Shown here: positions 16,124 through 23,595 of the stretch, piece by piece
How the letters are laid out: every line of letters begins with the position of its first letter
How positions within the stretch are numbered: the first letter of the stretch is position 1
Assembly: GCF_024396695.1 (NCBI RefSeq)
Contig: NZ_CP094359.1
Span: 1,798,001-1,862,000, forward strand
DNA length: 64,000 nucleotides
Direction: 5' to 3'
From: Acidithiobacillus sp. YTS05
GTDB taxonomy: Bacteria > Pseudomonadota > Gammaproteobacteria > Acidithiobacillales > Acidithiobacillaceae
Position numbers and translations under genes: made by a program
The notes under the pieces: model-generated
What the model was told of the DNA's origin: nothing
Database searches by the model: none
What the model saw: the letters and a program-made list of their open reading frames with translations, nothing else

Positions 16124-16714
16124 ATGCGCTTGGCCAGGCTTCGTCTGCGGAATCAATGAATCCAGGGGCTTGTCCTGCTGCCGCTTTGCTTTTTTCTCCC
16201 CCAATCCTTGCAACCCGCCCCACCCGGTATCCCTATTGCATTGCAATGGAAGGCTATGGTGTCGGAGCAGAATCAAGCGTGGCATCGCTTGGCAGGGTCA
16301 TTTGCAAGGCCAATCAGACTGGCATCCCAAAAGACTGGTCTTTCCCCAATGTTGCTGGCTGCCGTGGTCTATGTGGAGAGTCGAGGACAGGCTGGAGCGG
16401 TCAAGTTTGCTGGGGCCATTGGCCCCATGCAGCTGATGCCGGCCACCGCATGGAAGGTTTTGCACGTCAACCCTTGGCAAACGCAACAGAACATTCTGGG
16501 TGGGGCGCAGTTTCTGCAAAGCCTCCTCAAGCTCTTTCACGGAAACCTGACTATGGCTTTGGAGGCGTATAACGCCGGCCCCACTCGGGTAGCCTCGGGA
16601 GAACCGCTTCCACCATCTGCAGTCACCTACGCGAAAACCGTTGAAGCGTTTCTACGGCGGGCAGAGGTTGGAACCGCCGCGTCGCCGCAGAAACACATTC
16701 TCCATCAGTTGTAG
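16124..16714 (+). pseudogene. Lytic transglycosylase (SLT domain) with in-frame stop in the signal peptide
   Basis: The catalytic part (from about 16300) is a soluble lytic transglycosylase domain: VVYVESRGQAGAVKF (catalytic Glu), GAIGPMQLMPATAW, NILGGAQFLQSLL and MALEAYNAGP. This would cleave peptidoglycan in the periplasm. An ATG at 16124 in the same frame gives MRLARLRLRNQ, then TGA at 16157-16159, then IQGLVLLPLCFFLPQSLQPAP, a textbook export signal split by the stop. TGA could derive from CGA by one change. Without it the only nearby start is TTG 16208, which removes the signal. Thus it is either a nonsense mutant or a gene using an unusual start. The end overlaps the convergent lipoprotein gene by 10 bases. 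Confidence 0.6.
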
Positions 16715-16929
16715 TATCCGGGAGGCGGTGGTGGTGGCCCCGGGGGGGATGACGGAGGTGCCCCTGGCCCGGGCGGAGGAGGAGGCGGTGGTGGCCCATA
16801 GACTCCTCCTGGACCCGGCGGCGGTGGTGAAACTTCTGCATAACAACCTGTGAGCCCCAGGCTCAACCCGAGGAGGGTCAACCAACCAACTAGCCTCACG
16901 CCCTTGCGTTTGCGCCAATCGATGTTCAT
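16705..16929 (-). CDS. Proline-rich small lipoprotein
   Basis: A 74-residue exported protein. Its basic N-terminus (RKRKG) and hydrophobic core end in lipobox LGLTGC (Cys29), then a mature part made almost only of Pro and Gly (PPPPGPGGVYG...PPPPPPGYYN). GAAGGAG precedes the ATG. It starts 12 bases after the stop of the upstream exported protein gene, giving a two-gene operon. The polyproline arm could span periplasm or cell wall as a spacer. Similar Pro-rich composition recurs in the gene at 18254. Confidence 0.75.
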   Translation of the reverse strand: MNIDWRKRKGVRLVGWLTLLGLSLGLTGCYAEVSPPPPGPGGVYGPPPPPPPPGPGAPPSSPPGPPPPPPGYYN

Positions 16930-16941
16930 TCGCGTTCTCCT

Positions 16942-17274
16942 TCAATACCCATAGATCGAGCGATCGTACTTTCGCTCTGCTTTGTACATCCTCTTGTAAT
17001 ATTTACGGCGCGCCTTCCAATAGCGATGTTCCGCCTTTCGTTGCCGCTTTTCCCAGCGCCTCTCCTGTTGATACGCCCGCCAGGAATAGGCCGGACTGTA
17101 GCCATCGGTATACAGATCCTCTCCTGCAGGTTGTACCCAGACACCCGCAGGGGGTACTCCCAAAGCCAAACTGAGCGTATCGGCCCGCGCGCTACTGAGA
17201 CTTGTGGCGGAATAGGCCCAGAAGACCAACAGGATTCCCCAAAGAACGGTACGGCTATAATGCTTGCTATTCAT
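16942..17274 (-). CDS. Exported Arg/Tyr-rich basic protein
   Basis: A 110-residue protein with a Sec signal peptide (about residues 1-31, ending SSARA). The N-terminal mature part (LSLALGVPPAGVWVQPAG) is followed by a strongly basic, aromatic helix rich in Arg, Lys, Tyr and Trp (YQQERRWEKRQRKAEHRYW...). GGGAGGCAGCG precedes the ATG. It forms an operon with the proline-rich lipoprotein. The basic, Tyr-rich tail suggests binding to polyanions or surface polymers, but no family is recognised. Confidence 0.7.
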   Translation of the reverse strand: MNSKHYSRTVLWGILLVFWAYSATSLSSARADTLSLALGVPPAGVWVQPAGEDLYTDGYSPAYSWRAYQQERRWEKRQRKAEHRYWKARRKYYKRMYKAERKYDRSIYGY

Positions 17275-17549
17275 CGCTGCCTCCCATCGTACTGTTCAAA
17301 CCAAAGCAGGAAAGATGCCAGTCAGTAAAATCTGCCGCCAGGCTGCGAAAATCCTTACTCTTCAACGCCGAGATGCCTCTCTTTACACAGATCAATAGCC
17401 GATCTCGTCTCCTACAGGCGACACTTTTGGAGGAAATCACTAGAGGGCTTGACCATCTCCCGCAGTATCCATCGAAAATAAGATGTGTTTTTGCGATTGG
17501 CACAAGGATTGCTGCGTTTGCTCACAAGCCGTGAAACAGGAGTGATCCC

Positions 17550-18224
17550 ATGAAAAGAAATCGGTTGTTCGCAGTATTGATTAGCACTGGCCTGCTCGCT
17601 GCTACCGCAACGGCAGAGGCATCTATTTACTCCGTCATGAATCAGATCGACGTGTCCGGCAATGTTCAGGGCACCACCAACCAGTATGGCAACACTACCG
17701 GCGGCCTCGGCTTGCGGGGAAGCCTGTTTTCGAATGGACTTTTCGGTACCGCCAAGTATCGCCATCAATTCGGTGCAGCCTACCAAGGCTATACGGGCGG
17801 TGACAGTAACACCCTTGGTCTGAAAATCGGTTACCTCTTCCCAGCAAGCCCGATTCTCGCAGTCGGACCGTATCTGGGTTACGAATACAACCGCTTTTCG
17901 GAGAACGATGCCTACCTGAATTCGCAATCGTCTCAGAGCCTCGACAACCTTGGCGGTGGTTTGTACGCCGCAGCTTCCTTGCCTTTTGCGAACGTAACCG
18001 GGTATCTGGGATATCTAGGCGGTGTCTCGGAAACCAGTCACGTTACAGGGTTTCCGCCCCTGCGGTATAACCGATCCTCGAATCTGCTGCAGATGGGGGT
18101 GACTGCCTATTATCCTCTGGTAGCCAATCTGAATTTTTTTGTTGGCCTACACGATGACGACTTCACCCAAGCCGGCGCACCCAACCTGTTGCGGGGCACG
18201 GTCGGAATTGGGGCGGCGTTTTAA
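17550..18224 (+). CDS. Outer-membrane beta-barrel protein
   Basis: A 224-residue exported protein. The signal peptide (1-24, cleavage after AEA) precedes alternating amphipathic strands rich in Gly, Tyr and Asn (GGLGLRGSLFSNGLFGTAKYRHQF, LGLKIGYLFPASP, VGPYLGYEYNRF), ending in Phe (VGIGAAF) as expected for BAM recognition. The size suits an eight-stranded OmpA/OmpW-like barrel. AGGAGTGATCCC precedes the ATG. It is followed 29 bases later by the Tyr/Pro-rich protein gene in the same direction. The substrate or ligand is unknown. Confidence 0.78.
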   Translation: MKRNRLFAVLISTGLLAATATAEASIYSVMNQIDVSGNVQGTTNQYGNTTGGLGLRGSLFSNGLFGTAKYRHQFGAAYQGYTGGDSNTLGLKIGYLFPASPILAVGPYLGYEYNRFSENDAYLNSQSSQSLDNLGGGLYAAASLPFANVTGYLGYLGGVSETSHVTGFPPLRYNRSSNLLQMGVTAYYPLVANLNFFVGLHDDDFTQAGAPNLLRGTVGIGAAF

Positions 18225-18253
18225 GCATTCCGTAATGGAATAAGGAATCTTTC

Positions 18254-18724
18254 ATGTTGCAGCCAGCAAAGAAAACCCTGATCTCACTGCTGCTCGCATC
18301 AGGGCTTGGTGTAGTCGCGGCGGCGCACGCTGACCCTTTGAACTTCAGTTTGGATTTAGGCGGACCGGGGTATGCCGTGGGCTTCTCCAATTACCCTCAG
18401 TACAGTTTCTGGGTGCCGCCTCCAGCATATGTGGAGTACTATCCACAGCCACTCTACGCACAGTATCTGATGTGGTACTACTATCCGCAGTATTACTATG
18501 AGTACTACACGGCGCCACCTCCGCCGCCTCCGCCGGGAGCACCACCGCCACCTCCGCCACCAGCCGGTGCTCCGCCACCGCCTGGAGCATATTTCGCGGG
18601 CTTAGGGGTTCCTCCACCACCGCCGCCCCCGCCAGGGGCACTGCCGCCTCCACCACCGGGAGGACCGCCACCGGGAGGACCGCCACCGGGAGGACCGCCA
18701 CCGGGAGGGCCACCACCAGGGTAG
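18254..18724 (+). CDS. Exported Tyr/Pro-rich low-complexity protein
   Basis: A 156-residue protein with a signal peptide (1-26, cleavage AHA) and then a short conserved-looking segment LNFSLDLGGPGYAVGFSN. A tyrosine-rich block (YYPQPLYAQYLMWYYYPQYYYEYY) is followed by a polyproline tail ending in tandem PPPGG units. The tail is encoded by 15-bp direct repeats and can change length by slippage. The beginning of the mature part resembles LSLALGVPPAGVWVQP of the 16942 gene product, so the cluster may share an ancestor. A cell-surface or matrix role is a guess from composition. Confidence 0.72.
   Translation: MLQPAKKTLISLLLASGLGVVAAAHADPLNFSLDLGGPGYAVGFSNYPQYSFWVPPPAYVEYYPQPLYAQYLMWYYYPQYYYEYYTAPPPPPPPGAPPPPPPPAGAPPPPGAYFAGLGVPPPPPPPPGALPPPPPGGPPPGGPPPGGPPPGGPPPG
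18651..18720 (+). repeat. 15-bp tandem repeats encoding PPPGG
   Basis: About four and a half copies of CCACCGGGAGGACCG at the 3' end of the Tyr/Pro-rich gene, with the last copy slightly diverged. Whole-codon repeats of this type allow length variation without frameshift. Confidence 0.85.
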
Positions 18725-18785
18725 GCTCAAAAATTGCCCCCGCTCCTTTGTCGACTCGGGGGCTTTGTCTTTAAGGAGATATGCC

Positions 18786-19025
18786 ATGAAGAAAGTTTCG
18801 GTGAAGTGTGCTTGGAGGAAGCTTCTGGCACTGGTAGTGGTGTCCTTGGGTCTATCTGCCAGCGTCTACTGCCCGAACTCATCAGCACATGTCATCACTT
18901 CTTCTCTAAAGGCGTGCCAATGGCTGCGCAAGAATTCGCTTCAACCATCAGCTAACAACCGAAGGATCTTTGCGCAAGCACACCGCCTATCAGGAACGAA
19001 TACCGATATTTACCTGGATGTTTGA
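18786..19025 (+). pseudogene. Exported protein gene cut by the IS3-family element
   Basis: The ATG at 18786 follows AAGGAGATATGCC. It encodes a signal peptide (MKKVSVKCAWRKLLALVVVSLGL, cleavage near SSA) and about 55 further residues. The frame ends at TGA 19023-19025, which is supplied by the first bases of the inserted element, so the native 3' end is lost. It follows the Tyr/Pro-rich gene in the same direction by 61 bases and was probably part of that exported-protein cluster. No family is recognised from the remaining part. Confidence 0.6.
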
Positions 19026-19085
19026 AGTGGCCCCCGAAAGTTGGACAAGGGGTTAAGCTCTGGGCTTCAGGAAAGGAGTCGAGGG

Positions 19086-19391
19086 ATGAAGGGAAAACGC
19101 AAGCAGTACAAGCCGGAATTCAAGGCGCAGGTAGCCCTGGTGGCCTTGCAGGGCGATAAGACGATGGCCGAGCTGGCGCAAGAATTTGGGGTACACCCCA
19201 CCATGATCAATGCCTGGCGCCGGCAGCTGGTGGAGCATGCGGCCACGGCCTTTGAACGGGGAAAGTCCCAGACCGAGGAGCCCGTGGACGTGCAGGCTTT
19301 GTATCGGAAGATCGGACAGCTGGAGATGGAACGCGATTTTTTAGCCTCCAGGCCCGGTCTCATGTCCCGGATCGGGAAAGGCGCCAAATGA
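19086..19391 (+). CDS. IS3-family transposase OrfA
   Basis: A 101-residue HTH protein of the IS3/IS911 OrfA type: KRKQYKPEFKAQVALVAL, then ELAQEFGVHPTMINAWRRQL (helix-turn-helix) and a C-terminal leucine-zipper-like YRKIGQLEMERDFLA. It binds the element ends. Its TGA overlaps the ATG of orfB (ATGA). OrfB can therefore be made by reinitiation, in addition to any programmed frameshift. Confidence 0.92.
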   Translation: MKGKRKQYKPEFKAQVALVALQGDKTMAELAQEFGVHPTMINAWRRQLVEHAATAFERGKSQTEEPVDVQALYRKIGQLEMERDFLASRPGLMSRIGKGAK

Positions 19392-20212
19392 TCGACCGGG
19401 CCCAAACCCCAGTTTCTGTGCAACGGCAATGCGCTCTTTTGGGCGTGCCCCGCAGTACGGTCTATTACCGCGCGCATCCTCGGCCGATGGGCGACGGGCT
19501 GTTGCGGGCGATCGATCGCCTCTACACCGCCTTTCCATTCATGGGTAGGCGGCAGATCCATCGGATGCTGAAAGCGGAGAATGTCGTGGTCAACCGCAAA
19601 ACGGTACACCGGGCCATGCGTATCCTCGACATTGCCGCGGTGGCGCCCGGACCACACACCAGCAAGCCCCACCCCCAGCACCCAAAATATCCTTATCTGT
19701 TGCGTGGCGTGACGGTGGACCGTCCCCACCAGGTCTGGTCCGCGGATGTGACCTATCTGCCCATGGCACGAGGATTTCAATACCTCGTAGCCGTAGTGGA
19801 CTGGTTCAGTCGTAAGGTGTTGTCCTGGCGGGTTTCCAACAGTCTTGACGCGGGTTTCTGCGTAGAGGCCCTGAAAGAGGCCATACGCCGCTATGGCACC
19901 CCCGAGATCTTCAACACGGATCAGGGCGCTCAGTTCACCGCGGAGTCCTTCCTCTCTGTACTCCGCCAGCACGGCATTCGAATCAGTATGGACGGCAAAG
20001 GCCGGGCCCTGGATAACGTCTTTGTCGAACGGCTTTGGCGCACCGTCAAATACGAGCACGTCTACCTACGGCCAGCAGAAACTGGAACCGAGCTGAAAGC
20101 TGGCCTCAGGACCTACTTCGACTGGTATAATGCCGAAAGACCGCACTCCTCTCTGGGAGACAGAACACCCGATGTGGTCTATGCAGAAGGTTTACAAAGG
20201 CTGGTGGCCTGA
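19388..20212 (+). CDS. IS3-family transposase OrfB (DDE integrase)
   Basis: A 274-residue transposase catalytic subunit. The N-terminal HTH_21-type region has FMGRRQIHRMLKAENVVVNRKTVHR. The rve domain has WSADVTYLP (first Asp), FNTDQGAQFT (second Asp) and the FVERLWRTVKYE region (Glu), and it ends with YNAERPHSSLGDRTP. The length is normal for the family and no disruption is visible, so this copy should be active. Its ATG overlaps the orfA stop. Confidence 0.94.
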   Translation: MIDRAQTPVSVQRQCALLGVPRSTVYYRAHPRPMGDGLLRAIDRLYTAFPFMGRRQIHRMLKAENVVVNRKTVHRAMRILDIAAVAPGPHTSKPHPQHPKYPYLLRGVTVDRPHQVWSADVTYLPMARGFQYLVAVVDWFSRKVLSWRVSNSLDAGFCVEALKEAIRRYGTPEIFNTDQGAQFTAESFLSVLRQHGIRISMDGKGRALDNVFVERLWRTVKYEHVYLRPAETGTELKAGLRTYFDWYNAERPHSSLGDRTPDVVYAEGLQRLVA

Positions 20213-20281
20213 CCCGCCATGGAAACAGGTTCAGAGCTTAATCACTCCAGCAGGCTGTCCAATCCAGGGGGGGCCACCTCA

Positions 20282-20574
20282 GGTTTCTCGCGTATTTTCT
20301 TGCGGAGCAAGTGGGTATCTCCTGGTTACGCAAATATGGCAAGTGGATCGGCGTCACTCCTGATCGTTTACAGAAAACTCACCGATTCCTTGAAAAATAC
20401 GGCAGTATTATAGTCCTGTTCGGTCGCTTTGTGGTGCCACTGCGACAGCTGCAGGGATATATTTCAGGATCTGCAGAAGTGCCATTTCGGGACTTCTATC
20501 TCTGGAATGTGCTGGGTGCCATCGCCTGGGTCAGTTTTTGGGGTGGTGCAGGGTATCTGCTGGGTTTGCTCTAG
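20282..20574 (+). pseudogene. DedA-family membrane protein, C-terminal fragment
   Basis: Directly after the IS right end the frame reads FLAYFLAEQVGISWLRKYGKW, then VTPDRLQKTHRFLEKYGS and IIVLFGRFVVPLRQLQGYISG. It continues VPFRDFYLWNVLGAIAW and GYLLGLL before the stop. This is the C-terminal half of a DedA/SNARE-associated inner-membrane protein (undecaprenyl-phosphate or polyprenyl-lipid recycling and membrane homeostasis family), including the conserved GR(F)xPxxR motif. The N-terminal half and start are absent. The GTG at 20311 could start a shorter product, but it would miss half the fold. Confidence 0.82.
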
Positions 20575-20823
20575 CCGGAGCCTGGGGGTTCCTGGTTTTT
20601 CGTTGACTGTCTAAGATTTGGCTAATTGATACACCAAAGTCATCAGTAAAAAAATATGCAGTGACCGGTTTATATCACTTCACAGATAGTCAGTCCACAC
20701 AAATGCAATGCTCTTTGATACGACTGGCACGTAACAATGCAGATATCTGACCATCTGTCGTTGATGGGCGACAAATACTCTAACCAATTTTTTCTCCCTT
20801 GAGCTAACCCACTGATTCTTCTT

Positions 20824-20838
20824 TGGCACGTATTTTGC
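20824..20838 (+). promoter_or_regulatory. Sigma-54 (-24/-12) promoter
   Basis: TGGCACG at 20824-20830 and TTGC at 20835-20838 are separated by four bases, an exact match to the sigma-54 consensus TGGCACG-N4-TTGC. The expected start is near 20850, just before the ATG at 20870. It should drive the two-gene AT-rich unit 20870-22343 and would require an enhancer-binding activator. No such activator is encoded in this window. Confidence 0.72.
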
Positions 20839-20869
20839 TCAATAATCTTGTCGCACTTGTGGAGAGAAA

Positions 20870-21130
20870 ATGACAAAATTATATATTATATGTATATCAT
20901 TTTTATTCATGATCTTAGCTTTCATTCCATCCGGCTCCATGGCAGCAGAAGATCATGACTGGACGAACCCGCATTATCAGGCGAAGATAAGGTCAGATCG
21001 CATTCTCAGCGAGGCAAGGATTTTTTATCATGACATTCATGAACGAGAATATAACAGAGCAAGGAAGTATCTGCGCAAAATGATTTCAAACCTTCGCCAA
21101 ATTAAGGAAATATATCAGTATGGCTTTTGA
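20870..21130 (+). CDS. Small exported protein, sigma-54 controlled
   Basis: An 86-residue protein with a signal peptide (about 1-25, IPSGSMAAE) and a mature part of charged amphipathic helix (RSDRILSEARIFYHDIHEREYNRARKYLRKMISNLRQI), ending YQYGF. GGAGAG precedes the ATG. The gene overlaps the next by 11 bases, so the two are coupled. The composition is AT-rich compared with the flanks, which suggests horizontal origin. The family is unknown; a periplasmic helical partner for the next protein is plausible. Confidence 0.7.
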   Translation: MTKLYIICISFLFMILAFIPSGSMAAEDHDWTNPHYQAKIRSDRILSEARIFYHDIHEREYNRARKYLRKMISNLRQIKEIYQYGF

Positions 21131-22343
21131 TAAACGTAAAGAAATAATCTCTGAATCTATATTTGCTGTGATTGCGGTTCTGATTTCTCTCGCTGGAGCA
21201 AACCATTCTTTTGGTGACACCGACGAAGAGATCATTCCTCTATCTAAAATCTTACACTATGCCAAGTCTTCCGGGACGATTCGTCAGGCTAGTAATGCAA
21301 TAAGATCTCAGAAGGAAAAGATCAAGATGCTGAGATCAGAATCTTCCGCGATTTTTCAGGGGCGAGTAAAGGCAGGTTATTATACTAGATTTGCATATGA
21401 TGGTTATCCCCGGAACTATGTTGCCAAGCCAACTATCGGATTTAAATATTACATGTTTGGCGGTAACAAATACATGCGTCACGTCATCGACCAGGCGCAA
21501 CCAAAATACTACATGACCATTTCCAGATATGATTCTGAGTTATTTAATAAGAAAAAGAAAGTGACAGCTCTTTATCTGAAATACTGGTACCAGAAAAAGA
21601 AAGAGAGTTTATTTCATAAACTGATAAACAGTAACGCTTTACTTAAAAGATTGGCGAATAAATTGAATACTGTTGTCAGCAGAATGCGCCTAGAGAGCTA
21701 TCTCGCCAAGATGCGGGCAAAAATATATATCACTAGAATTAATGTCGCAATAGACAGGAAGTTACCGGATTTTAAGGCGATTTTACCAAAATCTGCGCTT
21801 GCCGAAGCAAATAGCTCTAGCCTTAATAAATCCGTGCTTTCCGAGCATCCTGGTATTGCTGGTTTAATCCGATATTATCATGCGCAAAAAAAGATTGGAT
21901 GGTTAAAATTCGTTGACGTTAAATTTAAAGGATTTTTAAGGCCTTCTTATTATCCAAGCGCTGGAAAGACGAAGTGGTCCGTCATTGGTGGGGCATATAT
22001 CAATATTCCATTCAACATCTTTGGTGCTATAAAGCATGAAGACTCCCGTTTAGCTCTTGATAAAGAGAATATTATTATCAAGCTTAATGATGATAATATC
22101 AAGCAAAGAATGTTAACACAGGAGCGTAAGATCAAGCTCCCGATTTATGAGAAAGAAATAAAGTATTGGAAGGCGAGGTCGTTATTAGATAAAAAGAATA
22201 TCGCGAATGTTTCGGATAGAACTACCTATACCCTATCGCGGAAAGTTAAATTGATTGAACATTACTGTCAAGAGTATAGAATATCAATACACCGATTTCT
22301 GGAGGCAGAGCGTAAGATGTATCTCATTGTTCTTGGATTTTAG
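21120..22343 (+). CDS. TolC-like outer-membrane protein, AT-rich and divergent
   Basis: A 407-residue protein with an N-terminal hydrophobic export signal (about 12-32). The rest alternates long Lys-rich helices with beta stretches (RVKAGYYTRFAYDG, VKFKGFLRPSYYPS, WSVIGGAYINIPFNIFGAIKH), the two-repeat layout of outer-membrane efflux (TolC-type) proteins. The GAIKHEDSRLALDKENI segment resembles the start of the second helical hairpin of that family. No efflux pump genes adjoin it. It is Lys/Ile-rich and AT-rich, unlike the chromosome around it. Family placement is tentative. Confidence 0.55.
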   Translation: MAFDKRKEIISESIFAVIAVLISLAGANHSFGDTDEEIIPLSKILHYAKSSGTIRQASNAIRSQKEKIKMLRSESSAIFQGRVKAGYYTRFAYDGYPRNYVAKPTIGFKYYMFGGNKYMRHVIDQAQPKYYMTISRYDSELFNKKKKVTALYLKYWYQKKKESLFHKLINSNALLKRLANKLNTVVSRMRLESYLAKMRAKIYITRINVAIDRKLPDFKAILPKSALAEANSSSLNKSVLSEHPGIAGLIRYYHAQKKIGWLKFVDVKFKGFLRPSYYPSAGKTKWSVIGGAYINIPFNIFGAIKHEDSRLALDKENIIIKLNDDNIKQRMLTQERKIKLPIYEKEIKYWKARSLLDKKNIANVSDRTTYTLSRKVKLIEHYCQEYRISIHRFLEAERKMYLIVLGF

Positions 22344-22638
22344 GATAATATTGACTTTATCGACACTTTCAGTTGGCACGATAAAATAATAACGAGTTTC
22401 CCAACGGTTCTTTGCTAGATGCATTGAATTCCATTCGTCTGGTCCGCATCTGTACTTCGCCGGTAGGTTTCTGGAAACAACTCGCTAGAGATGAGTTGAT
22501 AGTCAATATGTGAGGGCATTTGCAGACCAGCTCCATGGAGATCTCGAATGTTACGGAACGTCATGATTTTGTCAAGTGTGCTTGCTCTATGTCATCATGC
22601 AGAAGAGTCTGCCGCTGCGCAAATTTAGGAGAGCATAA
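22344..22638. other. Intergenic stretch without recognised gene
   Basis: It is AT-rich at the beginning and turns to normal composition near the DoxX gene. A TTGGCACG at about 22373 looks like a sigma-54 -24 box but has no TTGC at the right distance. A CAACTC...GAGTTG inverted repeat lies near 22478-22498. Confidence 0.4.
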
Positions 22639-23595
22639 ATGACAACTGCTACTACCGCAGAACCCACGATTGCCGAGTATTCCCCACAACAACGCGCCTT
22701 TGCTGCGGTGCGCATCCTTTTTGGGTTCGCCTGGCTGATCAACACCGCTCTGCAGTTGAGTCCAGCCTACCGCGCGCATTTTCTGGGTACCTTCAGTGCG
22801 GACTGGGTCAGTGGGCAACCCGCATGGGTAATGACCTATGGACACTGGATGGCATCAGTGGTCACCGGTATTGGCCCGAACTTGGTCGCCTGGATCACCA
22901 TTGTGCTGGATGTGCTTCTCGCTGTCAGCCTGATCAGCGGACTCTTTTTGCCCTTCTTTGCCTACGTCGGGGTGTTTTACAACCTTTGGCTATGGAGTAC
23001 CGTTGGCGGCTTCGGCGGCCCCTACACCCAAGGCGCCACGGATCCGGGAACCGCCATCATCTACGCGCTGGTCTTTGTTTTTGTCATTTCCAGTCGCTCT
23101 TGGGACTGCTGGAGTCTGGCTGGCACGCGCCACGGGCGTCTTTCCCCTGCGGCCATGCACACCGCACGCATCCTCTTCGGCCTGCTCTGGGCCTTCGATG
23201 CCTTCTGGAAGTGGCAGCCCTTTTTCCTGCACAACGCCGTCACGTATCTGCAGCAAGCCTTGCCCGGGGAGCCGGCATGGATTGCCGCCTACATCACCTT
23301 CTTCATCACCATCATCAACGCCGTGGGACCTTTTCTCTTCGGGGTTTTCGCGGCGCTGGCAGAGAGCGTGATCGCCCTTTTTCTGCTGATCGGCGGCAAG
23401 CAGCTCCGCTGGATCATTCCCGTCGGCATCGCCTATAGCTTTGGTGTCTGGACCACCGCCGAGGGTTGGGGTGCGCCCTATCTGCCGGGCAGCACTGCCA
23501 ACAAGGGCGACGTCCTCGGCACTACCAATATCTACATCTTTGCCTTCCTGTTCCTGGCGGCGTGGGTCTATTTCCGGCCACACAAGGTAAAGTAA
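22639..23595 (+). CDS. DoxX/DoxD-like membrane protein, two tandem repeats
   Basis: A 318-residue inner-membrane protein made of two similar four-helix units. The first begins with AAVRILFGFAWLINTALQLSPAYRAHF and the second with HTARILFGLLWAFDAFWKWQPFFLHN. Each ends in a Gly-rich loop (GGFGGPYTQGATDPGTAIIYAL and GWGAPYLPGSTANKGDVLG). DoxX/DoxD proteins form the membrane part of thiosulfate:quinone oxidoreductase in archaea and acidophilic bacteria. A role in sulfur-compound oxidation is plausible here but not proven, because no DoxA-like partner is adjacent. TAGGAGAG precedes the ATG. Confidence 0.75.
   Translation: MTTATTAEPTIAEYSPQQRAFAAVRILFGFAWLINTALQLSPAYRAHFLGTFSADWVSGQPAWVMTYGHWMASVVTGIGPNLVAWITIVLDVLLAVSLISGLFLPFFAYVGVFYNLWLWSTVGGFGGPYTQGATDPGTAIIYALVFVFVISSRSWDCWSLAGTRHGRLSPAAMHTARILFGLLWAFDAFWKWQPFFLHNAVTYLQQALPGEPAWIAAYITFFITIINAVGPFLFGVFAALAESVIALFLLIGGKQLRWIIPVGIAYSFGVWTTAEGWGAPYLPGSTANKGDVLGTTNIYIFAFLFLAAWVYFRPHKVK

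Larger units (their letters stand above)
19023..20281 (+). mobile_element. Complete IS3-family insertion sequence (copy 2)
   Basis: A 1259-bp element with imperfect terminal inverted repeats: left TGAAGTGGCCCCCGAAAGTT, and right (reverse complement) TGAGGTGGCCCCCCTGGATT. It contains orfA and orfB overlapping as ATGA. The 3' 438 bases are the same as at 1-438. No clear target duplication is visible between the flanks (GATGTT before, GGTTTC after), which agrees with rearrangement after insertion. It interrupts an exported-protein gene on the left and abuts a headless dedA on the right. Confidence 0.93.

Noticed and set aside
18345..18716. Minus-strand frame opposite the Pro-rich gene
   Set aside because: Low-complexity Val/Ala shadow of proline codons. 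No start signal.
18651..18720. Short tandem repeats as a possible CRISPR or origin iteron array
   Set aside because: They are in-frame 15-bp repeats encoding PPPGG without spacers.
22373..22392. Second sigma-54 promoter before the DoxX gene (TTGGCACG)
   Set aside because: The -12 TTGC element is missing at the needed distance.
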